A stretch of 64,000 nt of DNA, from assembly GCA_028693165.1 (NCBI GenBank), contig JAQUVX010000001.1:62001-126000 (forward strand), given 5' to 3'. Each line of letters begins with the position of its first letter. Position 1 is the stretch's first letter. The position numbers were made by a program, and so were the translations under genes. This DNA is from Lachnospiraceae bacterium. Its GTDB lineage: Bacteria > Bacillota > Clostridia > Lachnospirales > Lachnospiraceae. This document shows, piece by piece, positions 50,889 to 58,643 of the stretch. Under the pieces are notes generated by a model. It saw nothing but the letters and a program-made list of their open reading frames with translations, did no database searches and was not told the origin of the DNA.

Positions 50889-53800
50889 TTAATTCTCCTC
50901 GGTGCTGCTCTTAACGGTCTCACCGAGGTCTTTTACCTTTTCTTTCTGCTCCGTCACAAACGCCTCGGACTGCAGCTTTTGAAGCATCGTCGCTTTCGCA
51001 AACTCCACCGGCTGATTGACAACCACCTGCGGGAACGGAATACCGATATCATACTTGTCAAACAACAGTTTGATTTCACGGTTCAAATCGCGGATCAACT
51101 GTACGCGGTCACCCTCTGCACATTTGGCAACCAGACGAATGTCGACGCTGCTGTCGCCCAGTGCCACCACGCCTTTGTAGAACGGTCCTTCCACGATCGC
51201 CGGCAGACGCTCCTTCACGTGCGGCAGCTCTTCACGCAGCACGCTCTCAACACGCTCCAGCGATTCCCCGTACTCGATGCCTACATCACAGGAAGCAAAG
51301 GAGAACTGCTTCGTCATGTTGATGACACCGGTCACACTGCTGTTGCTGATAATCTTGATGTTGTTGCTCGCATCCTTGATCTTCGTGGTACGCACACCAA
51401 TCTCCATAACGGTGCCGCGCCAGTCTCCGATCGTGACGATATCGCCCACGCGGAACTCACCCTCAAACACGATAAACAATCCAGCTAAAATATCGCTGAT
51501 CAGGGCCTGCGAACCGAGACCAATGATCACAGACATAATACCCGCTGATGCAAGCAGAGTCTTGGTATCCACGCCAAACATCCCCAGGCAGTAATACAAA
51601 AGCGCCAGTATCGTGAAGTATTTGATCACATTGTCAAGCAGTCTGCATACGGTCTCACCCCGCGCGCCGAATGTCTTTGAGAAGAACATCAGCAGTCTCC
51701 GCACGATGGCCGAGGCAACATTGACCGCAACAAACAGGATAATCGCATTGGTGATGGCAAAGAGGTTGAAGGATCTCTCCCATTCTCCCCCTAATATGTA
51801 ATGCATGACGGAGTCCGGCTCAAAGAAATAATCCTTGTATGCGATCACGAAGAGCATCCCCACCGCCAGCACGGAAATCAGCCAGCCAAGCAAGGACAGC
51901 AACTTCTGCTCCGGAGTCTTCTCCTCCCAGTCCACACCGCGGTCACCGCTCCAGCGTTTTGCCGCCGCGACTGTCTTGGAAAGCCCGCCATCCGGCATCA
52001 CCACATCGACCATCTCATTTCCGCCCGCTTCTTCCATCTTCTTTGGCTTCGCCTGATAGCCCTCTTTGCTCAGAGAAAGGATCAGACCGATCAGAAGCAG
52101 ACACAAAAAGCTGCCCGCCGCCGTAACCAGAGCGATCGGAAGACGATACCGTGTCAGCTTGCTGGACGGAATTGCCACATAGAGATAATAATTCTCGCTC
52201 TCTTCCGAAGAACAGTAATATTTGGTGCCGCGAATGGTAATAAAATCCTCAAATCCATCGTGAAGATCAAAATCGGTCAGTCCATAATCATAGACGCTCC
52301 GGTCAATCAGCTTCTCATCCGGATAATATGCAAAGGTATGGTCTGACTTGCGCACCGCAAATGCAAAGCCCTGTGAACCAACCTTCACCCCGGAAAGCAG
52401 GGAACCGATGGACATATTGTCAAGAAGGTTCTGCAGCTTTTCCGGTGCAATGCAGATCTCCACAAATCCGGCCTCATGCTCCTCCCCGGTTCTCATGGTG
52501 ACCCCGATGTACTGGCGAAGCTCTCCGCTTACCTCATCCTCCTTCGCATCCTGAATCAGATAATCCACATAGCCCTTCATCAGACTGCGGAATTCGTAGG
52601 ACTGTTCCTCCGGATTCGTACTCAGCGTGAAATCCCAGAACGGAGAATCCGTCGCAACCGTATGTCCGTTCTTATCAAATACCCAGATATTCTCAACTCC
52701 CAGCACACGGCTGAGTTCCGCCAGACTTTCCTCGCTCTGAAGCTCCGGGTTGGTCTTTAAGATCTCCGCCAACACCTGACATTTGTTCAGATAGCGCGTG
52801 TTGTACTGTTCGGTAAGTACCTTGACCTCTTCCTTATTCTCCTCGTTGTTCTTGAGGATTGTCTCAAGCGGATGGCGGTCGCTCATGGTCTGCCGCGACA
52901 GCGCAAACAGCGTCTGCATAAACATGGACACCACAATAATGGCGATCAGTCCCATGCTTGAGACCGTTAGGATCTTCCTGCCGAGTTTCCGGTTATAATA
53001 AAGCGGCCCGACCTTGCGGTAATTCGTCTCCTTATCCTTGCTGCTGTGTTCGTGGCTGCTCTGAATAAACATGGCATAGGCGATCACAAGGGTCACCGCC
53101 AGCATAAACGCCAGCAGGGTCACAATCACCGTCGTCAGACGGGAAGCGTGAATCTCTGCCTGCGGAATCGCGCAGACCGCATAGACATCATCGATCAGAC
53201 GGGAAGAGATAAACAGACGCTCCCCATTGACCGTCACCCAGCCGGACTGCTGATTCTTCAAAATTCCTGCCGTCAATCCGGTGCTCGGTGCCCCACGTCC
53301 GATCATGGTCTCATCCGGATGATACAGGTACGCATAGTCCGTATGGGACACGGCAAGCGCATAGCCGCTCAGGCCGACACTGATCTTGCCGAAAATACTC
53401 TCCACCGAGGTGGATCGCTCTAACAGCTCATCCATCTCCTGCGGGTTCTGCACAATGACAACCATCTTGTCCGCATCGATGCGTGCGCCATAATACCGCA
53501 TCGCCACGCCATCCTGCGTGATATCGAACGGCTTTGACGGTTCCGTCCCGTTCAGCGCCTGTCGGAGCTGATTGTAACGGCTGATGGAATAATCGACCTC
53601 CTGATCCACCGCTGTGGCAAGGACCTGTCCCTTCGCATCCAGAATCAGAAGATTGTCCACCTGAAACAGCGTCTGCCACTGACGCATCTGTGTGTCTGTA
53701 TAGGCAAATCCGGTAATCTTGCGTGCCATGAAGGCTGCCGTCTGCGCCTTGGCGATGTACACCTCATCGTAGCTTTCCCGAATCTGTTCGGCATCCGTCT

Positions 53801-53972
53801 CCCGCTTCTGCATGAGACCTTCGATCTGATTTAAAATATCCTCGTTCGCTGTTTCCTGATTCCGGACGGACAAAGCAGTCTGCAAATTCAGCAAAAATCC
53901 GCCGAGCAGCAGAACCGATATGATTTCCACCAGAACCATAATCTTTAATTTGTTTTTCAAGCGTTTTGACAT
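50889..53972 (-). CDS. Tandem Cache-sensor / MscS mechanosensitive channel fusion
   Basis: A 1027-residue membrane protein of unusual build. TM1 about 10-30, Cache-like extracellular domain 35-275, TM2 279-303, cytoplasmic link, TM3 334-357, second Cache-like domain 360-605, TM4 610-634, link, three TMs near 690-712, 735-755 and 783-800, then the MscS pore helix (LLASAGIMSVIIGLGSQALI, 806-825), beta domain (FRVGDIVTIGDWRGTV, 840-855) and C-terminal alpha/beta vestibule. The two Cache domains are internal paralogues: residues 198-226 and 530-557 share VGxxGxAxAV, YxPDE and IxR in register. Ordinary MscS has about 280 residues. AAGGAG precedes the ATG; the stop of a family-3 binding protein lies 18 bases upstream. 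Together they may form a ligand-controlled channel. Confidence 0.88.
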   Translation of the reverse strand: MSKRLKNKLKIMVLVEIISVLLLGGFLLNLQTALSVRNQETANEDILNQIEGLMQKRETDAEQIRESYDEVYIAKAQTAAFMARKITGFAYTDTQMRQWQTLFQVDNLLILDAKGQVLATAVDQEVDYSISRYNQLRQALNGTEPSKPFDITQDGVAMRYYGARIDADKMVVIVQNPQEMDELLERSTSVESIFGKISVGLSGYALAVSHTDYAYLYHPDETMIGRGAPSTGLTAGILKNQQSGWVTVNGERLFISSRLIDDVYAVCAIPQAEIHASRLTTVIVTLLAFMLAVTLVIAYAMFIQSSHEHSSKDKETNYRKVGPLYYNRKLGRKILTVSSMGLIAIIVVSMFMQTLFALSRQTMSDRHPLETILKNNEENKEEVKVLTEQYNTRYLNKCQVLAEILKTNPELQSEESLAELSRVLGVENIWVFDKNGHTVATDSPFWDFTLSTNPEEQSYEFRSLMKGYVDYLIQDAKEDEVSGELRQYIGVTMRTGEEHEAGFVEICIAPEKLQNLLDNMSIGSLLSGVKVGSQGFAFAVRKSDHTFAYYPDEKLIDRSVYDYGLTDFDLHDGFEDFITIRGTKYYCSSEESENYYLYVAIPSSKLTRYRLPIALVTAAGSFLCLLLIGLILSLSKEGYQAKPKKMEEAGGNEMVDVVMPDGGLSKTVAAAKRWSGDRGVDWEEKTPEQKLLSLLGWLISVLAVGMLFVIAYKDYFFEPDSVMHYILGGEWERSFNLFAITNAIILFVAVNVASAIVRRLLMFFSKTFGARGETVCRLLDNVIKYFTILALLYYCLGMFGVDTKTLLASAGIMSVIIGLGSQALISDILAGLFIVFEGEFRVGDIVTIGDWRGTVMEIGVRTTKIKDASNNIKIISNSSVTGVINMTKQFSFASCDVGIEYGESLERVESVLREELPHVKERLPAIVEGPFYKGVVALGDSSVDIRLVAKCAEGDRVQLIRDLNREIKLLFDKYDIGIPFPQVVVNQPVEFAKATMLQKLQSEAFVTEQKEKVKDLGETVKSSTEEN

Positions 53973-53990
53973 GACAATGCTCCTTCTCCC

Positions 53991-54743
53991 CTATTTCCAC
54001 CTGGTGTTCAGTTCTTCCAACGTGCCGTCCGCAGTCCAGGCATCCATCGTTGCCTGAATCCTGGCGGTAAGCGGAGAACCCTTCTTCGTGGCAATGCCGA
54101 ACTGCTGCTCGGCCAGTGTATCCGGAAGAAGACTGCGCTCCTCGTTTAAATATCCCTTCAGGATACTGCCGTCGGTGCATACCGCATCCACATCGCCCAC
54201 TTCCAGAGCCTGCATCAGCTCCGGATACGTCGGATAACCGGCAAAGGTCACACGGCCGCCCTGTTTCGCCATCGCTTCCTGTAAGAATTCGTGGGCTGTC
54301 GATCCCTCTGTGACGCCGATGCACTTGCCGTTTAAATCTTCCAGATTCTGAAATAGTGAAGAATTTTCGACCATGACCTTCAAATGGTCGGTATAATACG
54401 GAGAAGAAAAATCATAGTTTTCTTTGCGTTCCTCTGTAATCGTAAAGGTCGCTACCACGCAGTCGACAGTCCCTTCTTCCAATGCCTGTTCCCTGGTCTG
54501 CGCTGTGACTCCGACCGGTTCCATATTCTGATAGCCAAGCGCCGCCGCCAGATTTCTGGCAAGCTCCACCTCCATACCGGAATAAGTCTCTGAAACCGGA
54601 TTGAAATATCCAAATCCGGGAACCGAATCCCGTACCCCCACACGCAGCGTTCCCGCCTGTGCCCCAACTGCCTGACAGCCTGACAGAGCCAGGGACACCG
54701 CCGCACAAAGCAGCAGGCCGGCTCTGAATTTTTGCCTTCTCAT
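53991..54743 (-). CDS. Family-3 (amino-acid type) solute-binding lipoprotein paired with the MscS fusion
   Basis: A 250-residue lipoprotein with lipobox Cys23 (ALSGC) and the SBP_bac_3 fold: LRVGVRDSVPGFGYFNPVSE, YSGMEVELARNLAAALGY, VDCVVATFTITEERKENYDF (matching the family signature around TITxxR), SSPYYTDHLKVMV, GKCIGVTEGSTAHEFLQEAM and VDAVCTDGSILKGYL. Arg in TITEERK and Asp in DAVCTD are the usual amino-acid contacts. No permease or ATPase is near. The next gene, 18 bases on, is the Cache-Cache-MscS protein. GGAGGAG precedes the ATG, within an inverted repeat. Confidence 0.92.
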   Translation of the reverse strand: MRRQKFRAGLLLCAAVSLALSGCQAVGAQAGTLRVGVRDSVPGFGYFNPVSETYSGMEVELARNLAAALGYQNMEPVGVTAQTREQALEEGTVDCVVATFTITEERKENYDFSSPYYTDHLKVMVENSSLFQNLEDLNGKCIGVTEGSTAHEFLQEAMAKQGGRVTFAGYPTYPELMQALEVGDVDAVCTDGSILKGYLNEERSLLPDTLAEQQFGIATKKGSPLTARIQATMDAWTADGTLEELNTRWK

Positions 54744-54753
54744 AAGTATCTCC

Positions 54754-54802
54754 TCCGCTGTATGAAATAATCAATCTACTACTATTTATACCATACAGCG
54801 GA
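54754..54802 (-). promoter_or_regulatory. Long inverted repeat around the promoter of the SBP/MscS-fusion operon
   Basis: TCCGCTGTAT (54793-54802 read on the minus strand) and ATACAGCGGA (54754-54763) are perfect complements 29 bases apart. A TATAAA -10 candidate lies between them and the downstream arm runs into the ribosome binding site. It is either a two-site operator or, in messages started further upstream, a ribosome-site-masking stem. Confidence 0.45.
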
Positions 54803-54843
54803 AGAATTTGGAAGCGTTTGTTCCAGAATGATGCATTTCTGCG

Positions 54844-55038
54844 CTAATTTATCGCTTCCTGCGGAATGATGATCGCCGCCAGAAAATACACGATAATACC
54901 GGTACCGGAGCAGGCCAGAACCGCCCACAAAAGACGGATCAGGGTTGGATCCACATTTAAGTATTCTCCGATTCCCCCACAAACTCCACACAGCATTTTA
55001 TCGTTGCAGGAACGATATAATTTACGATTCATATCCAT
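54844..55038 (-). CDS. PspC domain protein
   Basis: A 64-residue PspC-domain protein: RKLYRSCNDKMLCGVCGGIG, EYLNVDPTLIRLLWAV and one TM-rich stretch, ACSGTGIIVYFLAAIIIPQE. PspC domains sit in the membrane and take part in phage-shock or envelope-stress responses in other bacteria. GAGGT precedes the ATG. It is the last gene of the PadR-DUF1700 operon, a typical neighbour set. Confidence 0.92.
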   Translation of the reverse strand: MDMNRKLYRSCNDKMLCGVCGGIGEYLNVDPTLIRLLWAVLACSGTGIIVYFLAAIIIPQEAIN

Positions 55039-55065
55039 AGTTTTACCTCTTCTTTCTCGTGTTCG

Positions 55066-55269
55066 TTACACACTGTAATGTTCCCAGTCAAAATGACCAT
55101 CCTCAAAGACATCATCCCAGTCATGTTCCTCGATATGCTCCGGGATTTTGTGCAGATTGGAAGAAACAAAATCCGCTCCGCCCATCATCACCCCGGCGGT
55201 CATCATGCCGACCCCCAGCAGGCAGCAGATCAGACCCAGAATCAGTGACCACCTTATCACACGTTTCAT
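55066..55269 (-). CDS. Small membrane protein, possible truncated DUF4097-type protein (67 aa)
   Basis: An N-terminal hydrophobic stretch (about 7-30, WSLILGLICCLLGVGMMTAG) is followed by a short acidic tail rich in Asp, Glu, His and Trp. In related operons this place, right after DUF1700, is held by a longer protein with a TM segment and a DUF4097 beta-helix; here only the front part is present. The ATG overlaps the stop of the DUF1700 C-terminal part by four bases, so translation was coupled. A shortened gene or an independent small protein are both possible. Confidence 0.55.
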   Translation of the reverse strand: MKRVIRWSLILGLICCLLGVGMMTAGVMMGGADFVSSNLHKIPEHIEEHDWDDVFEDGHFDWEHYSV

Positions 55270-55718
55270 GCCTGTTTCCTCCTTCCGTGATGCAGCAGAC
55301 CGCTGATCATGTTGACCAGTCCGCGTATGCAGAATGGGATGAATTGGCCGTACACCAGAAGTGATACCGCGATTCCCAACAGCGCCAGACCCAGCCCCAC
55401 AACACCAAGTCCCAGCGTCAGTACGCCGGCTCCCGGATTCATCATCAGCAGTCCGGCTCCGTACACAAGCACCACCACGGAACCAATGCAGGCTGCAATG
55501 GTCAGCACACCGATACCGATCACGGCCACGATCACCAGACAGATCACGCCTGCAAGCAGACCGGCAAGCCCGCTGCCAATGCCAAGCACTACCGGTGCGA
55601 TCACTCCGAGGATGACCAGGAAAAGTGCTACCTTGATCAGGCGTTTCAGCCAGGTTCTGTCCTCGAAATCCCGGCTGCGCGTGCCACTTTTTCGGTTACG
55701 GCCTTTTCCGGTATCCCC
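55266..55718 (-). pseudogene. C-terminal part of the DUF1700 gene, out of frame after a G6 tract
   Basis: The frame is open from the G6 tract (55715-55720) to 55266 and encodes a basic stretch (TGKGRNRKSGTRSRDFEDRT), then TWLKRLIKVALFLVILGVIA and several further TM helices ending HHGRRKQA. This is the usual membrane half of DUF1700 proteins. It has no start of its own: the first start-like codon is a GTG within a TM helix. Removing one G from the tract would join it to the DUF1700 N-terminal frame. It is therefore part of one broken or recoded gene. Confidence 0.7.
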
Positions 55719-56043
55719 CCTGACTGGCTGATCCGTCTGCCGCTTCCCGCACCTCCGGAAGCTCCTGCCGCTTTACCATCTGCAAATTCGGATCTCGAAA
55801 ACGCTCATCCTGATAACCGGCCTCGGTAAATTCGCCTCCATCGTCCAGGCTTCCGTTCAAATCGCTGCGAATGATCGCCGCAACCCGTTCTGGACTCCCA
55901 AACTCCCGAATCGCCTCCGCCTCATGCTCGTCACCGGCATCCTCCAGATAATCCCGGTAATAGGCCAAGGCCTCTGCCTTCTCCTCATCCGGAAGATCCT
56001 GAAGCAGATATTCCAATTTTGTCATAAACTCCGTCCTGTTCAT
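55696..56043 (-). CDS. DUF1700 (HAAS-type) N-terminal part, frameshifted
   Basis: Residues 1-70 (MNRTEFMTKLEYLLQDLPDE and EALAYYRDYLEDAGDEHEAE, IREFGSPERVAAII) match the helical N-terminal domain of DUF1700 proteins, which are partners of PadR-type regulators. The frame ends at 55696, soon after a G6 tract, leaving 115 residues without the membrane part, which continues in another frame. Its ATG overlaps the padR stop by four bases. Whether the break is a mutation, a sequencing error or a recoding site is open. Confidence 0.75.
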   Translation of the reverse strand: MNRTEFMTKLEYLLQDLPDEEKAEALAYYRDYLEDAGDEHEAEAIREFGSPERVAAIIRSDLNGSLDDGGEFTEAGYQDERFRDPNLQMVKRQELPEVREAADGSASQGGYRKRP

Positions 56044-56360
56044 CCCTTGGCCTCCTCAAGTATCCTGGAAATTTTCTGCGCATAGCTGTTCCACTCGCCC
56101 CGGTAAAGATTCAACTGCAGTCTGCCGCTCTCCGTAATCCGGTAATATCGTCGGTTTCGTCCGTCGATCGCCAGATCATAGCTTTCCAGGCAATCCTCCT
56201 TCAAAAGCCGCCGAAGCACCGGATACAGCGTCGATTCCGAAATGTCGATCACATCCCGCACATCCTGGGTAATCTTGTATCCATACGTCCCGCGCAAATC
56301 TCTGGAAACGATCGACAGCACGATCGCATCCAGAAGCGCCGCTCCTGTATTAAAAATCAT
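56040..56360 (-). CDS. PadR family transcriptional regulator
   Basis: A 106-residue winged helix-turn-helix repressor: LLDAIVLSIVSRDLRGTYGY, ITQDVRDVIDISESTLYPVL, RRLLKEDCLESYDLAIDGRN and RRYYRITESGRLQLNLYRGE, which is the full PadR signature, followed by a short helix. It heads the operon padR-DUF1700-67aa-pspC. Clostridial PadR proteins of this type typically repress their own operon in response to envelope stress; palindromic AT-rich sites overlap the promoter. Confidence 0.93.
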   Translation of the reverse strand: MIFNTGAALLDAIVLSIVSRDLRGTYGYKITQDVRDVIDISESTLYPVLRRLLKEDCLESYDLAIDGRNRRYYRITESGRLQLNLYRGEWNSYAQKISRILEEAKG

Positions 56361-56398
56361 ATCCCGCCGCCTTCCTTTCTTGACTGTGTTTCATCTGC

Positions 56399-56462
56399 AA
56401 TATTATATGTTGTATAATATTGTGATATTTCATACTATACAGTATATAATATTATATGTCAA
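56399..56462 (-). promoter_or_regulatory. padR promoter and candidate PadR operators
   Basis: Minus strand TTGACA (56457-56462), 17 bases, TATAGT (56434-56439). AATATTATATGT occurs twice (56399-56410 and 56448-56459), 49 bases apart. The first copy is part of a perfect inverted repeat, AATATTAT-7-ATAATATT (56399-56421). The second copy overlaps the -35 box. Such flanking sites fit autorepression. Confidence 0.6.
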
Positions 56463-56498
56463 TATTATTTTACAAAGAAGTTGCCCATAAAGGAACAA

Positions 56499-56654
56499 AG
56501 AGTCCGGCTTGCCGGACTCTCGCGCCGGAGCGCGGTCGCTTCAGCGGCCATATTTCCTCAGCGCGGAGTGCGCATCCCCCGGAGGGTTTTGTGTCATAGG
56601 ACGTTATTTCCTATGACGCAAAAAAACAGGATACCGGCATCTACCAGTATCCTG
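56499..56654. repeat. Cluster of intergenic hairpins, possible mobile or REP-like element
   Basis: This non-coding stretch holds three clean stems: AGAGTCCGGC/GCCGGACTCT (56499-56520), GTCATAGGA/TCCTATGAC (about 56592-56617) and CAGGATAC-GG/CC-GTATCCTG (56627-56654). Between them is GC-rich sequence with recurring GCGCCGGAGCGCGG-like and GCGCGGAGTGCGC-like words. The dense stem content and the base composition, unlike the AT-rich region next to it, suggest a repeat unit; only one copy is in the window. Confidence 0.4.
56619..56654 (-). terminator. Terminator of the cmk-ispH-S1 operon
   Basis: Minus strand CAGGATACTGG pairs with CCGGTATCCTG (one mismatch-type position) and is followed by seven T. 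Confidence 0.85.
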
Positions 56655-56680
56655 CAATTTTAAAATTATTATTCGAATGC

Positions 56681-57811
56681 TTACTCAGCGTCAGCCTCAG
56701 CTGCTCCGACTGCCTCGATATCAACATCCGCCACATCCATATCCTGTGGCTGCTCAATCGGTGCCTGAAGTGCTTTCATGCTCAGACTGATCTTTCTGTC
56801 CTCGCCGTTGAAATCAACAACCTTAGCCTCGATCTCCTGACCGATGCTCAGTGCATCAGAAGGTTTGTCAACATGCTCTCTGGAAATCTGAGATACATGA
56901 AGCAGTGCATCTACGCCTGGCTCCAGCTCAACGAATGCGCCGAAATCAGTCATACGTGCAACGCGGCCAACAACGATGTTGCCTACTGCGTAGTTTGCTG
57001 CTGCATTTGCCCACGGATTCTCCTCCGGGAACTTCAGGCTCAGGGCAATCTTCTCACCGCTGATATCCTTGATCAGTGCTCTGACCTCGTCGCCGGCTTT
57101 GAATACCTTCTTCGGGTTCTCAACACGGCCCCAGGACATCTCAGAGATGTGAAGCAGGCCATCTGCGCCGCCCAAATCGATGAATGCACCAAAATCGGTC
57201 ACGTTCTTAACAACGCCCTCTACGGTATCACCAACCTGAATTCTCTCGAACAGTGCCTTCTGCAGCTCTGCCTTCTTTGCAACCATAAGCTGCTTTCTGT
57301 CGCCGATCACTCTTCTTCTCTTCGGATTGAACTCTGTGATTACAAACTCAATCTCCTGACCTGCATATTTGGTCAGATCCTTCTCATAGCTGTCGGATAC
57401 CAGGCTTGCCGGAATGAATACTCTCGCTTCATCCACAACCACGCTCAGTCCGCCGTCCAGAACCTGTGCAACCTTTGCAGTCAGCACTTCATGGTTCTCG
57501 AATGCCTCTTCCAGCTTCTTGTTGCCCTTGTCGGCTGCCAGTCTCTTATAGGAAAGAGCGACCTGGCCTTCGCCGTCGTTTACCTTTACAACCTTGGCAT
57601 CCATCTCGTCGCCAACCTGTACTAAGGTTCTTAAATCTACATTTGATTCGTTGGTGTACTCACTTCTGGGAATGATACCATCTGATTTGTACCCTATATT
57701 CAAGACGATTTCATCATCTTTCACATCGATGACTTTACCAGTGACAATCTCCCCTGTACGTATAGTTTTTAATGATTCCTCCAACATTTGTTCAAAACTT
57801 AACTCTGACAT
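56681..57811 (-). CDS. Ribosomal protein S1-like protein with four S1 domains
   Basis: A 376-residue RNA-binding protein with four S1 motifs: about 19-88 (GEIVTGKVIDVKDDEIVLNI), 105-170, 190-260 (GDTVEGVVKNVTDFGAFIDL, then GADGLLHISEMSWGR) and 275-345 (GNIVVGRVARMTDFGAFVEL, then GVDALLHVSQISREH). The acidic tail (from about 350) is typical. Many clostridia carry IspH and S1 as one fused polypeptide; here the genes are separate, overlapping by 20 bases in different frames, and S1 has its own AGGAGG before the ATG. Confidence 0.94.
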   Translation of the reverse strand: MSELSFEQMLEESLKTIRTGEIVTGKVIDVKDDEIVLNIGYKSDGIIPRSEYTNESNVDLRTLVQVGDEMDAKVVKVNDGEGQVALSYKRLAADKGNKKLEEAFENHEVLTAKVAQVLDGGLSVVVDEARVFIPASLVSDSYEKDLTKYAGQEIEFVITEFNPKRRRVIGDRKQLMVAKKAELQKALFERIQVGDTVEGVVKNVTDFGAFIDLGGADGLLHISEMSWGRVENPKKVFKAGDEVRALIKDISGEKIALSLKFPEENPWANAAANYAVGNIVVGRVARMTDFGAFVELEPGVDALLHVSQISREHVDKPSDALSIGQEIEAKVVDFNGEDRKISLSMKALQAPIEQPQDMDVADVDIEAVGAAEADAE

Positions 57812-58643
57812 TAGTATGAACCTCCTCGATAATTTGATTCGGGGTAGATGCCCCTGCTGTAATACCTACGCTGCGCACAGAATTCACACATTCAGGATTG
57901 AAATCGCCTAGTGTCTGGATAAAGTAAGTGTTCTTACATTCCTTTTGGCATATCTCGTAGAGTTTCTGTGTGTTGGAACTATTTCTGCCTCCTATGACAA
58001 TCATAGCGTCAACTTCAGAAGCAATACGCCTAGCTTCCACTTGCCGTTCCTGTGTTGCATTGCAAATCGTATTTAAAACAAGTATATCATAACCCTTTTC
58101 TGTAAATTTTTCAACTAAATCTTGAAATTTATTGTAATTAAATGTCGTCTGCGCTACAATACAGAGTTTTTCGTCCTCTGAAACAGGCAGATTTTCGATC
58201 TGACCGGCATGCTCCACCACCAGTGTCCGCTCATCTCCCCAGCCGCGAATCCCCTCTACTTCCGGGTGTGTCGGGTTGCCGATGATGATGACGCGGCGGC
58301 CCATTGTCTGCTGCTCTTCCACAATCCGATGAATCTTTTTCACGAAGGGACAGGTCGCATCCACCACCGTGATTCCCGGCCGGTCGAGCAGTTCATAGAT
58401 CGCCCTGCCGACCCCGTGGGAGCGGATGATCACGATTCCCTCCGAAAGTTTCTGCAGATCTTCTACGGATTCCAGGACATGTACGCCTTTTCCCTCCAGA
58501 TCCTGCACCACCTGCTCATTATGAATGATCGGTCCGTATGTGTAAACCGGCTTGTCTGCTGTGGCGATCTGATTGTAAACCTGCTCGATGGCCCGTTTTA
58601 CTCCGAAGCAAAAGCCTGCGGTCTTTGCCACGATCACTTCCAT
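57792..58643 (-). CDS. ispH: 4-hydroxy-3-methylbut-2-enyl diphosphate reductase IspH
   Basis: The last enzyme of the MEP isoprenoid pathway, an iron-sulfur protein. The 283-residue protein has conserved Cys residues in AGFCFGVKRAIE (Cys12), VVDATCPFVKKIH and LNTICNATQERQ, the His motifs IIHNEQVVQDL and GNPTHPEVEG, and GGRNSSNTQKLYEIC. The start at 58643 is the second ATG; GGAGG is six to seven bases upstream, whereas the first ATG lies too close. It overlaps cmk by 10 bases and S1 by 20. Confidence 0.97.
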   Translation of the reverse strand: MEVIVAKTAGFCFGVKRAIEQVYNQIATADKPVYTYGPIIHNEQVVQDLEGKGVHVLESVEDLQKLSEGIVIIRSHGVGRAIYELLDRPGITVVDATCPFVKKIHRIVEEQQTMGRRVIIIGNPTHPEVEGIRGWGDERTLVVEHAGQIENLPVSEDEKLCIVAQTTFNYNKFQDLVEKFTEKGYDILVLNTICNATQERQVEARRIASEVDAMIVIGGRNSSNTQKLYEICQKECKNTYFIQTLGDFNPECVNSVRSVGITAGASTPNQIIEEVHTNVRVKF

